From positions 12,107,287 to 12,171,286 of the forward strand of contig CP136061.1 of the NCBI GenBank assembly GCA_032622095.1: 64,000 nt of DNA, given 5' to 3'. The notes beneath the pieces are model-generated. The model was given only the letters and a program-made list of their open reading frames with translations. It searched no databases and had not been told where the DNA came from. The translations under genes and the position numbers were made by a program. Positions 1 through 14,700 of the stretch are shown piece by piece. Source of the DNA: Siphonodentalium dalli (lineage: Eukaryota; Mollusca; Scaphopoda; Gadilida; Siphonodentaliidae). Positions within the stretch are counted from its first letter, which is position 1. Each line of letters opens with the position of its first letter.

Positions 1-1090
1 ATTGTTCATGCCTGTATCGTTGTGGTGAGGTACCGGTGGGTATTTTTGTATTCTACATTGTTCATGCCTGTATCGTTGTGGTGAGGTACCGGTGGGTGTT
101 TCTATATTATGCATTGTTCATGCCTGTATCGTTGTGGTGAGGTACCGGTGTGTATTTCTGTATTCTGCATTGTTCATGCCTGTATCGTTGTGGTGGGGTA
201 CCGGTGGGTGTTTCTGTATTCTGCATTGTTCATGCCTGTATCGTTGTGGTGGGTGTTTCTGTATTCTGCATTGTTCATGCCTGTATCGTTGTGGTGAGGT
301 ACCGGTGTGTGTTTCTGTATTCCGCATTGTTCATGCCTGTATCGTTGTGGTGAGGTACCGGTGGGTGTTTCTGTATTCCGCATTGTTCATGCCTGTATCG
401 TTGTGGTGAGGTACCGGTGTGTGTTTCTGTATTCCGCATTGTTCATGCCTGTATCGTTGTGGTGAGGTACCGGTGTGTGTTTCTGTATTCTGCATTGTTC
501 ATGCCTGTATCGTTGTGGTGATGTACCGGTTGGTGTTTCTGTATTCTGCATTGTTCATGCCTGTATCGTTGTGGTGAGGTACCGGTTGGTGTTTCTGTAT
601 TCTGCATTGTTCATGCCTGTATCGTTGTGGTGAGGTACCGGTGGGTGTTTCTGTATTCTGCATTGTTCATGCCTGTATCGTTGTGGTGAGGTACCGGTGG
701 GTGTTTCTGTGTTCTGCATTGTTCATGCCTGTATCGTTGTGGTGAGGTACCGGTGTGTATTTCTGTATTCTGCATTGTTCATGCCTGTATCGTTGTGGTG
801 AGGTACCGGTGGGTGTTTCTGTATTCTGCATTGTTCATGCCTGTATCGTTGTGGTGAGGTACCGGTGAGTGTTTCTGTATTCTGCATTGTTCATGCCTGT
901 ATCGTTGTGGTGAGGTACCGGTGGGTGTTTCTGTATTCTGCATTGTTCATGTCTGTATCGTTGTGGTGAGGTACCGGTGGGTATTTCTGTATTCTGCATT
1001 GTTTATGCCTGTATCGTTGTGGTGAGGTACCGGTGTGTATTTCTGTATTCTGCATTGTTCATGCCTGTATCGTTGTAGTGAGGTACCGGT

Positions 1091-4000
1091 GGGTGTTTCT
1101 GTATTCCGCATTGTTCATGCCTGTATCGATGTGGTGAGGTACCGGTGGGTGTTTCTGTATTCTGCATTGTTCATGCCTGTATCGTTGTGGTGAGGTACCG
1201 GTGGGTGTTTCTGTATTCTGCATTGTTCATGCCTGTATCGTTGTGGTGAGGTACCGGTGGGTGTTTCTGTATTCTGCATTGTTCATGCCTGTATCGTTGT
1301 GGTGAGGTACCGGTGGGTGTTTCTGTATTCTGCATTGTTCATGCCTGTATCGTTGTGGTGAGGTACCGGTGGGTGTTTCTGTATTCTGCATTGTTCATGC
1401 CTGTATCGTTGTGGTGAGGTACCGGTGGGTGTTTCTGTATTCTGCATTGTTCATGCCTGTATCGTTGTGGTGAGGTACCGGTGGGTATTTCTGTATTCTG
1501 CATTGTTCATGCCTGTATCGTTGTGGTGAGGTATCGGTTGGTGTTTCTGTATTCTGCATTGTTCATGCCTGTATCGTTGTGGTGAGTTACCGATGGGTGT
1601 TTCTGTATTCTGCATTGTTCATGCCTGTATCGTTGTGGTGAGGTACCGGTGGGTGTTTCTGTATTCTGCATTGTTCATGCCTGTATCGTTGTGGTGAGGT
1701 ATCGGTTGGTGTTTCTGTATTCTGCATTGTTCATGCCTGTATCGTTGTGGTGAGGTACCGGTGGGTGTTTCTGTATTCGGCATTGTTCATGCCTGTATCG
1801 TTGTGGTGAGGTATCGGTTGGTATTTCTGTATTCTGCATTGTTCATGCCTGTATCGTTGTGGTGAGGTACCGGTGGGTGTTTCTGTATTCTGCATTGTTC
1901 ATGCCTGTATCGTTGTGGTGAGGTACCGGTGGGTATTTCTGTATTCTGCATTGTTCATGCCTGTATCGTTGTGGTGAGGTACCGGTGGGTGTTTCTGTAT
2001 TCTGCATTGTTCATGCCTGTATCGTTGTCGTGAGGTACCGGTGGGTGTTTCTGTATTCTGCATTGTTCATGCCTGTATCGTTGTGGTGAGGTACCGGTGG
2101 GTGTTTCTGTATTCTGCATTGTTCATGCCTGTATCGTTGTGGTGAGGTACCGGTGGGTGTTTCTGTATTCTGCATTGTTCATGCCTGTATCGTTGTGGTG
2201 AGGTACCGGTGGGTGTTTCTGTATTCTGCATTGTTCATGCCTGTATCGATGTGGTGAGGTACCGGTGGGTGTTTATGTATTCTGCATTGTTCATGCCTGT
2301 ATCGTTGTGGTGAGGTACCGGTGGGTGTTTCTGTATTCTGCATTGTTCATGTCTGTATCGTTGTGGTGAGGTACCGGTGGGTGTTTCTGTATTCTGCATT
2401 GTTCATGCCTGTATCGTTGTGGTGAGGTACCGGTGGGTGTTTCTGTATTCTGCATTGTTCATGCCTGTATCGTTGTGGTGAGGTACCGGTGGGTGTTTCT
2501 GTATTCTGCATTGTTCATGCCTGTATCGTTGTGGTGAGGTACCGGTGGGTGTTTCTGTATTCTGCATTGTTCATGCCTGTATCGATGTGGTGAGGTACCG
2601 GTGGGTGTTTATGTATTCTGCATTGTTCATGCCTGTATCGTTGTGGTGAGGTACCGGTGGGTGTTTCTGTATTCTGCATTGTTCATGTCTGTATCGTTGT
2701 GGTGAGGTACCGGTGTGTGTTTCTGTATTCCGCATTGTTCATGCCTGTATCGATGTGGTGAGGTACCGGTGGGTGTTTCTGTATTCTGCATTGTTCATGC
2801 CTGTATCGTTGTGGTGAGGTACCGGTGGGTGTTTCTGTATTCTGCATTGTTCATGCCTGTATCGTTGTGGTGAGGTACCGGTGGGTGTTTCTGTATTCTG
2901 CATTGTTCATGCCTGTATCGTTGTGGTGAGGTACCGGTGGGTATTTCTGTATTCTGCATTGTTCATGCCTGTATCGTTGTGGTGAGGTACCGGTGGGTGT
3001 TTCTGTATTCTGCATTGTTCATGCCTGTATCGTTGTGGTGAGGTACCGGTGGGTGTTTCTGTATTCTGCATTGTTCATGCCTGTATCGTTGTGGTGAGGT
3101 ACCGGTGGGTATTTCTGTATTCTGCATTGTTCATGCCTGTATCGTTGTGGTGAGGTATCGGTTGGTGTTTCTGTATTCTGCATTGTTCATGCCTGTATCG
3201 TTGTGGTGAGTTACCGATGGGTGTTTCTGTATTCTGCATTGTTCATGCCTGTATCGTTGTGGTGAGGTACCGGTGGGTGTTTCTGTATTCTGCATTGTTC
3301 ATGCCTGTATCGTTGTGGTGAGGTATCGGTTGGTGTTTCTGTATTCTGCATTGTTCATGCCTGTATCGTTGTGGTGAGGTACCGGTGGGTGTTTCTGTAT
3401 TCGGCATTGTTCATGCCTGTATCGTTGTGGTGAGGTATCGGTTGGTATTTCTGTATTCTGCATTGTTCATGCCTGTATCGTTGTGGTGAGGTACCGGTGG
3501 GTGTTTCTGTATTCTGCATTGTTCATGCCTGTATCGTTGTGGTGAGGTACCGGTGGGTATTTCTGTATTCTGCATTGTTCATGCCTGTATCGTTGTGGTG
3601 AGGTACCGGTGGGTGTTTCTGTATTCTGCATTGTTCATGCCTGTATCGTTGTCGTGAGGTACCGGTGGGTGTTTCTGTATTCTGCATTGTTCATGCCTGT
3701 ATCGTTGTGGTGAGGTACCGGTGGGTGTTTCTGTATTCTGCATTGTTCATGCCTGTATCGTTGTGGTGAGGTACCGGTGGGTGTTTCTGTATTCTGCATT
3801 GTTCATGCCTGTATCGTTGTGGTGAGGTACCGGTGGGTGTTTCTGTATTCTGCATTGTTCATGCCTGTATCGATGTGGTGAGGTACCGGTGGGTGTTTAT
3901 GTATTCTGCATTGTTCATGCCTGTATCGTTGTGGTGAGGTACCGGTGGGTGTTTCTGTATTCTGCATTGTTCATGTCTGTATCGTTGTGGTGAGGTACCG

Positions 4001-4338
4001 GTGGGTGTTTCTGTATTCTGCATTGTTCATGCCTGTATCGTTGTGGTGAGGTACCGGTGGGTGTTACTGTATTCTGCATTGTTCATGCCTGTATCGTTGT
4101 GGTGAGGTACCGGTGGGTGTTTCTGTATTCTGCATTGTTCATGCCTGTATCGTTGTGGTGAGGTACCGGTGGGTGTTTCTGTATTCTGCATTGTTCATGC
4201 CTGTATCGATGTGGTGAGGTACCGGTGGGTGTTTATGTATTCTGCATTGTTCATGCCTGTATCGTTGTGGTGAGGTACCGGTGGGTGTTTCTGTATTCTG
4301 CATTGTTCATGTCTGTATCGTTGTGGTGAGGTACCGGT
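1091..4338. repeat. 1,624-bp (29-unit) tandem duplication within the satellite
   Basis: Rare variant units recur at a constant offset of 1,624 bp (29 x 56). The GTATCGGTTGG unit at 1,531 recurs at 3,155. The following unit with GAGTTACCGATGG recurs too, as do the TTGTCGTGAGG unit at 2,025/3,649 and the GGGTGTTTATG unit at 2,267/3,891. Copies are about 1,091-2,714 and 2,715-4,338. They are nearly identical; one visible difference is GTGTTACTG near 4,066 in the second copy. Divergence resumes after about 4,340. Inside each copy a 6-unit (336-bp) sub-duplication is visible, with GTTTATG at 2,271 and 2,607. This is the pattern expected of a recent unequal exchange. Confidence 0.9.
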
Positions 4339-7300
4339 GTGTGTTTCTGTATGCTGCATTGTTCATGCCTGTATCGTTGTGGTGAGGTACCGGTGGGTAT
4401 TTCTGTATTCTGCATTGTTCATGCCTGTATCGTTGTGGTGAGGTACCGGTTGGTGTTTCTGTATTCTGCATTGTTCATGCCTGTATCGTTGTGGTGAGGT
4501 ACCGGTGGGTGTTTCTGTATTCTGCATTGTTCATGCCTGTATCGTTGTGGTGAGGTACCGGTGTGTGTTTCTGTATTCTGCATTGTTCATGCCTGTATCG
4601 TTGTGGTGAGGTACCGGTGGGTGTTTCTGTATTCTGCATTGTTCATGCCTGTATCGTTGTGGTGAGGTACCGGTGGGTGTTTCTGTATTCTACATTGTTC
4701 ATGCCTGTATCGTTGTGGTGAGGTACCGGTGTGTGTTTCTGTATTCTGCATTGTTCATGCCTGTATCGTTGTGGTGAGGTACCGGTGGGTGTTTCTGTAT
4801 TCTGCATTGTTCATGCCTGTATCGTTGTGGTGAGGTACCGGTGGGTATTTCTGTATGCTGCATTGTTCATGCCTGTATCGTTGTGGTGAGGTACCGGTGG
4901 GTGTTTCTGTATTCCGCATTGTTCATGCCTGTATCGTTGTGGTGAGGTACCGGTGGGTGTTTCTGTATTCCGCATTGTTTATGCCTGTATCGTTGTGGTG
5001 AGGTACCGGTGGGTGTTTCTGTATTCTGCATTGTTCATGCCTGTATCGTTGTGGTGAGGTACCGGTTGGTGTTTCTGTATTCTGTATTGTTCATGCCTGT
5101 ATCGTTGTGGTGAGGTACCGGTGGGTGTTTCTGTATTCTGCATTGTTCATGCCTGTATCGTTGTGGTGAGGTACCGGTGGGTGTTTCTGTATTCTGCATT
5201 GTTCATGCCTGTATCGTTGTGGTGAGGTACCGGTGTGTATTTCTGTATTCTGCATTGTTCATGCCTGTATCGATGTGGTGAGGTTCCGGTGGGTGTTTCT
5301 GTATTCTGCATTGTTCATGCCTGTATCGTTGTGGTGAGGTACCGGTGTGTATTTCTGTATTCTGCATTGTTCATGCCTGTATCGATGTGGTGAGGTACCG
5401 GTGGGTGTTTCTGTATTCTGCATTATTCATGCCTGTATCGATGTGGTGAGGTACCGGTGGGTGTTTCTGTATTCTGCATTGTTCATGCCTGTATCGTTGT
5501 GGTGAGGTACCGGTGGGTATTTCTGTATTCCGCATTGTTCATGCCTGTATCGTTGTGGTGAGGTACCGGTGGGTGTTTCTGTATTCTGCATTGTTCATGC
5601 CTGTATCGTTGTGGTGAGGTACCGGTGGGTGTTTCTGTATTCTGCATTGTTCATGGCTGTATCGTTGTGGTGAGGTACCGGTGTGTGTTTCTGTATTTTG
5701 CATTGTTCATGCCTGTATCGTTGTGGTGAGGTACCGGTGGGTGTTTCTGTATTCTGCATTGTTCATGCCTGTATCGATGTGGTGAGGTACCGGTTTGTGT
5801 TTATGTATACTACATTGTTCATGCCTGTATCGTTGTGGTGAGGTACCGGTGTGTGTTTATGTATTCTGCATTGTTCATGCCTGTATCGTTGTGGTGAGGT
5901 ACCGGTGGGTGTTTCTGTATTTTGCATTGTTCATGCCTGTATCGTTGTGGTGAGGTACCGGTGGGTGTTTCTGTATTCTGCATTGTTCATGCCTGTATCG
6001 TTGTGGTGAGGTACCGGTGGGTGTTTCTGTATTCTGCATTGTTCATGCCTGTATCGTTGTGGTGAGGTACCGGTGGGTGTTTCTGTATTCTGCATTGTTC
6101 ATGCCTGTATCGTTGTGGTGAGGTACCGGTGGGTGTTTCTGTATTCTGCATTGTTCATGTCTGTATCGTTGTGGTGAGGTACCGGTGGGTATTTCTGTAT
6201 TCTACATTGTTCATGCCTGTATCGTTGTAGTGAGGTACGGGTGGGTGTTTCTGTATTCTGCATTGTTTATGCCTGTATCGTTGTGGTGAGGTACCGGTGG
6301 GTGTTTCTGTATTCTGCATTGTTCATGCCTGTATCGTTGTGGTGAGGTACCGGTGGGTGTTTCTGTATTCTGCATTGTTCATGCCTGTATCGTTGTGGTG
6401 AGGTACCGGTGTGTATTTCTGTATTCTGCATTGTTCATGCCTGTATCGTTGTGGTGAGGTACCGGTGGGTGTTTCTGTATTCTGCATTGTTCATGCCTGT
6501 ATCGATGTGGTGAGGTACGGGTGGGTGTTTATGTATTCTGCATTGTTCATGCCTGTATCGTTGTGGTGAGGTACCGGTGGGTGTTTCTGTATTCTGCATT
6601 GTTCATGTCTGTATCGTTGTAGTGAGGTACCGGTGGGTGTTTCTGTATTCTGCATTGTTCATGCCTGTATCGTTGTGGTGAGGTACCGGTGTGTGTTTCT
6701 GTATACTACATTGTTCATGCCTGTATCGTTGTGGTGAGGTACCGGTGGGTGTTTCTGTATTCTGCATTGTTCATGCCTGTATCGTTGTGGTGAGGTACCG
6801 GTGGGTGTTTCTGTATTCTGCATTGTTCATGCCTGTATCGTTGTGGTGAGGTACCGGTGGGTGTTTCTGTATTCTGCATTGTTCATGTCTGTATCGTTGT
6901 GGTGAGGTACCGGTGTGTGTTTCTGTATTCTGCATTGTTCATGCCTGTATCGTTGTGGTGAGGTACCGGTGGGTGTTTCTGTATTCTGCATTGTTCATGC
7001 CTGTATCGTTGTGGTGAGGTACCGGTGTGTGTTTCTGTATTCCGCATTGTTCATGCCTGTATCGTTGTGGTGAGGTACCGGTGGGTGTTTCTGTATTCTG
7101 CATTGTTCATGCCTGTATCGTTGTGGTAAGGTACCGGTGGGTGTTTCTGTATTCTGCATTGTTCATGTCTGTATCGTTGTGGTAAGGTACCGGTGAGTGT
7201 TTCTGTATTCTGCATTGTTCATGCCTGTATCGTTGTGGTGAGGTACCGGTGTGTGTTTCTGTATTCTGCATTGTTCATGCCTGTATCGTTGTGATGAGGT

Positions 7301-7829
7301 ACCGGTGTGTGTTTCTGTATTTTGCATTGTTCATGCCTGTATCGATGTGGTGAGGTACCGGTTGGTGTTTCTGTGTTCTGCATTGTTCATGCCTGTATCG
7401 TTGTGGTGAGGTACCGGTGGGTGTTTCTGTGTTCTGCATTGTTCATGCCTGTATCGTTGTGGTGAGGTACCGGTGGGTGTTTCTGTATTCTGCATTGTTC
7501 ATGCCTGTATCGTTGTGGTGAGGTACCGGTGGGTGTTTCTGTATTCTGCATTGTTCATGCCTGTATCGTTGTCGTGAGGTACCGGTTGGTGTTTCTGTGT
7601 TCTGCATTGTTCATGCCTGTATCGTTGTGGTGAGGTACCGGTGGGTGTTTCTGTATTCTGCATTGTTCATGCCTGTATCGTTGTGGTGAGGTACCGGTGG
7701 GTGTTTATGTATTCTGCATTGTTCATGCCTGTATCGTTGTGGTGAGGTACCGGTGTGTGTTTCTGTATTCTGCATTGTTCATGCCTGTATCGTTGTGGTG
7801 AGGTACCGGTGTGTGTTTCTGTATTCTGC

Positions 7830-8780
7830 ATTGTTCATGCTTGTATCGTTGTGGTGAGGTACCGGTGGGTGTTTCTGTATTCCGCATTGTTCATGCCTGT
7901 ATCGTTGTGGTGAGGTACCGGTGGGTGTTTCTGTGTTCTGCATTGTTCATGTCTGTATCGTTGTGGTGAGGTACCGGTGGGTGTTTATGTATTCTGCATT
8001 GTTCATGCCTGTATCGTTGTGGTGAGGTACGGGTGGGTGTTTCTGTATTCTGCATTGTTCATGCTTGTATCGTTGTGGTGAGGTACGGTGGGTGTTTCTG
8101 TATTCTGCATTGTTCATGCTTGTATCGTTGTGGTGAGGTACCGGTTGGTGTTTCTGTATTCTGCATTGTTCATGCCTGTATCGTTGTGGTGAGGTACCGG
8201 TGTGTGTTTCTGTATTCTGCATTGTTCATGCCTGTATCGATGTGGTGAGGTACCGGTGTGTGTTTCTGTATTCTGCATTGTTCATGCTTGTATCGTTGTG
8301 GTGAGGTACCGGTGGGTGTTTCTGTATTCCGCATTGTTCATGCCTGTATCGTTGTGGTGATGTACCGGTGGGTGTTTCTGTGTTCTGCATTGTTCATGTC
8401 TGTATCGTTGTGGTGAGATACCGGTGGGTGTTTATGTATTCTGCATTGTTCATGTCTGTATCGTTGTGGTGAGGTACGGGTGGGTGTTTCTGTATTCTGC
8501 ATTGTTCATGCTTGTATCGTTGTGGTGAGGTACCGGTGGGTGTTTCTGTATTCTGCATTGTTCATGCTTGTATCGTTGTGGTGAGGTACCGGTTGGTGTT
8601 TCTGTATTCTGCATTGTTCATGCCTGTATCGTTGTGGTGAGGTACCGGTGTGTGTTTCTGTATTCTGCATTGTTCATGCCTGTATCGATGTGGTGAGGTA
8701 CCGGTGTGTGTTTCTGTATTCTGCATTGTTCATGCTTGTATCGTTGTGGTGAGGTACCGGTGGGTGTTTCTGTATTCCGC
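7830..8780. repeat. 8-unit (447-448 bp) duplication within the satellite
   Basis: A run of rare variants recurs 447 bp later, becoming 448 bp after a 55-bp unit. The run contains CATGCTTG near 7,839, TTTCTGTGTTCTGC near 7,930, GAGGTACGGGTGGG near 8,025, two further CATGCTTG units and TATCGATG. The second copy starts near 8,287. The single-base deletion (GAGGTACGGTGGG near 8,087) is present only in the first copy, so it postdates the duplication or was repaired in the second. A shorter third echo of the end of the block lies at about 8,800-8,890. Confidence 0.8.
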
Positions 8781-11700
8781 ATTGTTCATGCCTGTATCGA
8801 TGTGGTGAGGTACCGGTGTGTGTTTCTGTATTCTGCATTGTTCATGCTTGTATCGTTGTGGTGAGGTACCGGTGGGTGTTTCTGTATTCCGCATTGTTCA
8901 TGTCTGTATCGTTGTGGTGAGGTACCGGTTGGTGTTTCTGTATTCTGCATTGTTCATGCCTGTATCGTTGTGGTGAGGTACCGGTGGGTGTTTCTGTATT
9001 CCGCATTGTTCATGCCTGTATCGTTGTGGTGAGGTACCGGTGTGTATTTCTGTATTCTGCATTGTTCATGCCTGTATCGTTGTGGTGAGGTACCGGTGGG
9101 TGTTTCTGTATTCTGCATTGTTCATGCCTGTATCGTTGTGGTGAGGTACCGGTGGGTGTTTCTGTATTCTGCATTGTTCATGCTTGTATCGTTGTGGTGA
9201 GGTACCGGTGGGTGTTTCTGTATTCTGCATTGTTCATGTCTGTATCGTTGTGGTGAGGTACCGGTGGGTGTTTCTGTATTCCGCATTGTTCATGCCTGTA
9301 TCGTTGTGGTGAGGTACCGGTGGGTGTTTCTGTATGCTTCATTGTTCATGCTTGTATCGTTGTGGTGAGGTACCGGTGGGTGTTTCTGTATGCTGCATTG
9401 TTCATGCCTGTATCGTTGTGGTGAGGTACCGGTGGGTGTTTCTGTATTCTGCATTGTTCATGCCTGTATCGTTGTGGTGGGGTACCGGTTGGTGTTTCTG
9501 TATTCTGCATTGTTCATGCCTGTATCGTTGTGGTGAGGTACCGGTGGGTGTTTCTGTATTCTGCATTGTTCATGCCTGTATCGTTGTGGTGAGGTACCGG
9601 TGGGTGTTTATGTATTCTGCATTGTTCATGCCTGTATCGTTGTGGTGAGGTACCGGTGTGTGTTTCTGTATTCTGCATTGTTCATGCCTGTATCGTTGTG
9701 GTGAGGTACCGGTGGGTGTTTCTGTATTCTGCATTGTTCATGCATGTATCGTTGTGGTGAGGTACCGGTGTGTGTTTCTGTATTCTGCATTGTTCATGCC
9801 TGTATCGTTGTGGTGAGGTACCGGTGGGTTTTTCTGTATTCTGCATTGTTCATGCCTGTATCGTTGTGGTGAGGTACCGGTGGGTGTTTCTGTATTCTAC
9901 ATTGTTCATGCCTGTATCGTTGTGGTGAGGTACCGGTGGGTATTTCTGTATTCTGCATTGTTCATGCCTGTATCGTTGTGGTGAGGTACCGGTGGGTGTT
10001 TCTGTATTCTGCATTGTTCATGCCTGTATCGATGTGGTGAGGTACGGGTGTGTATTTCTGTATTCTGCATTGTTCATGCCTGTATCGTTGTGGTGAGGTA
10101 CGGGTGGGTGTTTCTGTATTCTGCATTGTTCATGCCTGTATCGTTGTAGTGAGGTACCGGTGGGTGTTTCTGTATTCTGCATTGTTCATGCCTGTATCGT
10201 TGTGGTGAGGTACCGGTGGGTGTTTCTGTATTCTGCATTGTTCATGTCTGTATCGTTGTGGTGAGGTACCGGTGGGTGTTTCTGTATTCTGCATTGTTCA
10301 TGCCTGTATCGATGTGGTGAGGTACCGGTGGGTGTTTCTGTATTCTGCATTGTTCATGCCTGTATCGTTGTGGTGAGGTACCGGTGTGTGTTTCTGTATT
10401 ATGCATTGTTCATGCCTGTATCGTTGTGGTGAGGTACCGGTGTGTGTTTATGTATTCTGCATTGTTCATGTCTGTATCGTTGTGGTGAGGTACCGGTGGG
10501 TGTTTCTGTATTCTGCATTGTTCATGCCTGTATCGATGTGGCGAGGTACCGGTGGGTATTTCTGTATTCTGCATTGTTCATGCCTGTATCGTTGTGGTGA
10601 GGTACCGGTTGGTGTTTCTGTATTCTGCATTGTTCATGCCTGTATCGTTGTGGTGAGGTACCGGTGTGTATTTCTGTATTCTGCATTGTTCATGCCTGTA
10701 TCGTTGTGGTGAGGTACGGGTGGGTGTTTCTGTATTCTGCATTGTTCATGCCTGTATCGTTGTGGTGAGGTACCGGTGTGTATTTCTGTATTCTGCATTG
10801 TTCATGCCTGTATCGTTGTGGTGAGGTACGGGTGGGTGTTTCTGTATTCTGCATTGTTCATGCCTGTATCGTTGTGGTGAGGTACCGGTGTGTATTTCTG
10901 TATTCTGCATTGTTCATGCCTGTATCGTTGTGGTGAGGTACCGGTGTGTATTTCTGTATTCTGCATTGTTCATGCCTGTTTCGTTGTGGTGAGGTACCGG
11001 TGGGTGTTTCTGTATTCTGCATTGTTCATGCCTGTATCGTTGTGGTGAGGTATCGGTTGGTGTTTCTGTATTCTGCAGTGTTCATGCCTGTATCGTTGTG
11101 GTGAGGTATCGGTGTGTATTTCTGTATTCTGCATTGTTCATGCCTGTTTCGTTGTGGTGAGGTACCGGTGGGTGTTTCTGTATTCTGCATTGTTCATGCC
11201 TGTATCGATGTGGTGAGGTACCGGTGGGTGTTTCTGTATTCCGCATTGTTCAAGCCTGTATCGTTGTGGTGAGGTACCGGTGGGTATTTCTGTATTCTGC
11301 ATTGTTCATGCCTGTATCGTTGTGGTGAGGTACCGGTATGTGTTTCTGTATTCTGCATTGTTCATGCCTGTATCGATGTGGTGAGGTACCGGTTGGTGTT
11401 TCTGTATTCTGCATTGTTCATGCCTGTATCGTTGTGGTGAGGTACCGGTTGGTGTTTCTGTATTCTGCATTGTTCATGCCTGTATCGTTGTGGTGAGGTA
11501 CCGGTGGGTGTTTCTGTATTCTACATTGTTCATGCCTGTATCGTTGTGGTGAGGTACCGGTTGGTGTTTCTGTATTCTGCATTGTTCATGCCTGTATCGT
11601 TGTGGTGAGGTACCGGTATGTGTTTCTGTATTCTGCATTGTTCATGCCTGTATCGTTGTGGTGAGGTACCGGTGGGTGTTTCTGTATTCTGCATTGTTCA

Positions 11701-14700
11701 TGCCTGTATCGTTGTGGTGAGGTACTGGTGGGTGTTTCTGTATTCTGCATTGTTTATGCCTGTATCGTTGTGGTGAGGTACCGGTTGGTGTTTCTGTATT
11801 CTGCATTGTTCATGCCTGTATCGTTGTGGTGAGGTACCGGTGGGTGTTTCTGTATTCTGCATTATTCATGCCTGTATCGTTGTGGTGAGGTACCGGTGGG
11901 TGTTTCTGTATTCTGCATTGTTCATGCCTGTATCGTTGTGGTGAGGTACCGGTGGGTGTTTCTGTATTCTGCATTGTTCATGCCTGTATCGTTGTGGTGA
12001 GGTACCGGTGGGTGTTTCTGTATTCTGCATTGTTCATGCCTGTATCGTTGTGGTGAGGTACCGGTGGGTGTTTCTGTATTCTGCATTGTTCATTCCTGTA
12101 TTGTTGTGGTGAGGTACCGGTGGGTGTTTATGTATTCTGCATTGTTCATGCCTGTATCGTTGTGGTGAGGTACCGGTGGGTGTTTCTGTATTCTGCATTG
12201 TTCATGCCTGTATCGTTGTGGTGAGGTACCGGTGGGTGTTTCTGTATACTACATTGTTCATGCCTGTATCGTTGTGGTGAGGTACCGGTGGGTGTTTCTG
12301 TATTCTGCATTGTTCATGCCTGTATCGTTGTGGTGAGGTACCGGTGGGTGTTTCTGTATTCTGCATTGTTCATGCATGTATCGTTGTGGTGAGGTACCGG
12401 TGGGTATTTCTGTATTCTGCATTGTTCATGCCTGTATCGTTGTGGTGAGGTACCGGTGTGTGTTTCTGTATTCTGCATTGTTCATGCATGTATCGTTGTG
12501 GTGAGGTACCGGTGGGTGTTTCTGTATTCTGCATTGTTCATGCCTGTATCGTTGTGGTGAGGTACCGGTGGGTGTTTCTGTATTCTGCTTTGTTCATTCC
12601 TGTATCGTTGTGGTGAGGTACCGGTTGGTGTTTCTGTATTCTGCATTGTTCATGCCTGTATCGTTGTGGTGAGGTACCGGTGTGTATTTCTGTATTCTGC
12701 ATTGTTCATGTCTGTATCGTTGTGGTGAGGTACCGGTGGGTGTTTCTGTATTCTGCATTGTTCATGCCTGTATCGTTGTGGTGAGGTACCGGTGGGTGTT
12801 TCTGTATTCTGCATTGTTGATGCCTGTATCGTTGTGGTGAGGTACCGGTTGGTATTTCTGTATTCTGCATTGTTCATGCCTGTATCGTTGTGGTGAGGTA
12901 CCGGCTGGTATTTCTGTATTCTGCATTGTTCATGCCTGTATCGTTGTGGTGAGGTACCGGTGTGTATTTCTGTATTCTGCATTGTTCATGCCTGTATCGT
13001 TGTGGTGAGGTACCGGTGGGTGTTTCTGTATTCTGCATTGTTCATGCCTGTATCGTTGTGGTGAGGTACCGGTGGGTGTTTCTGTATGCTGCATTGTTCA
13101 TGCCTGTATCGTTGTGGTGAGGTACCGGTGGGTGTTTCTGTATTCTGCATTGTTCATGCCTGTATCGTTGTGGTGAGGTACCGGTTGGTGTTTCTGTATT
13201 CTGCATTGTTCATGCCTGTATCGTTGTGGTGAGGTACCGGTGTGTATTTCTGTATTCTGCATTGTTCATGTCTGTATCGTTGTGGTGAGGTACCGGTGTG
13301 TATTTCTGTATTCTGCATTGTTCATGCCTGTATCGTTGTGGTGAGGTACCGGTGGGTGTTTCTGTATTCTGCATTGTTCATGCCTGTATCGTTGTGGTGA
13401 GGTACCGGTGTGTATTTCTGTATTCTGCATTGTTCATGTCTGTATCGTTGTGGTGAGGTACCGGTGTGTATTTCTGTATTCTGCATTGTTCATGCCTGTA
13501 TCGTTGTGGTGAGGTACCGGTGGGTGTTTCTGTATTCTGCATTGTTCATGCCTGTATCGTTGTGGTGAGGTACCGGTTGGTGTTTCTGTATTCTGCATTG
13601 TTCATGCCTGTATCGATGTGGTGAGGTACGGGTGGGTGTTTATGTATTCTGCATTGTTCATGCCTGTATCGTTGTGGTGAGGTACCGGTGGGTGTTTCTG
13701 TATTCTGCATTGTTCATGCCTGTATCGTTGTGGTGAGGTACCGGTGGGTGTTTCTGTATTCCGCATTGTTCATGCCTGTATCGTTGTGGTGAGGTACCGG
13801 TGGGTGTTTCTGTATTCTGCATTGTTCATGCCTGTATCGTTGTGGTGAGGTACCGGTTGGTGTGTCTGTATTCTGCATTGTTTATGCCTGTATCGTTGTG
13901 GTGAGGTACCGGTGGGTGTTTCTGTATTCTGCATTGTTCATTCATGTATCGTTGTGGTGAGGTACCGGTGGGTGTTTCTGTATTCTGCATTGTTCATGTC
14001 TGTATCGTTGTGGTGAGGTACCGGTGGGTGTTTCTGTATTCTGCATTGTTCATGCCTGTATCGTTGTGGTGAGGTACCGGTTGGTGTTTCTGTATTCTGC
14101 ATTGTTCATGCCTGTATCGATGTGGTGAGGTACGGGTGGGTGTTTATGTATTCTGCATTGTTCATGCCTGTATCGTTGTGGTGAGGTACCGGTGGGTGTT
14201 TCTGTATTCTGCATTGTTCATGCCTGTATCGTTGTGGTGAGGTACCGGTTGGTGTGTCTGTATTCTGCATTGTTTATGCCTGTATCGTTGTGGTGAGGTA
14301 CCGGTTGGTGTGTCTGTATTCTGCATTGTTCATGCCTGTATCGTTGTGGTGAGGTACCGGTTGGTGTTTCTGTATTCTGCATTGTTTATGCCTGTATCGT
14401 TGTGGTGAGGTACCGGTTGGTGTGTCTGTATTCTGCATTGTTTATGCCTGTATCGTTGTGGTGAGGTACCGGTGGGTGTTTCTGTATTCTGCATTGTTCA
14501 TGCCTGTATCGGTGTGGTGAGGTACCGGTTGGTGTTTCTGTATTCTGCATTGTTCATGCCTGAATCGTTGTGGTGAGGTACCGGTGGGTGTTTCTGTATT
14601 ATGCATTGTTCATGCCTGTATCGTTGTGGTGAGGTACCGGTGGATGTTTCTGTATTCTGCATTGTTCATGCCTGTATCGTTGTGGTGAGGTACCGGTGGG

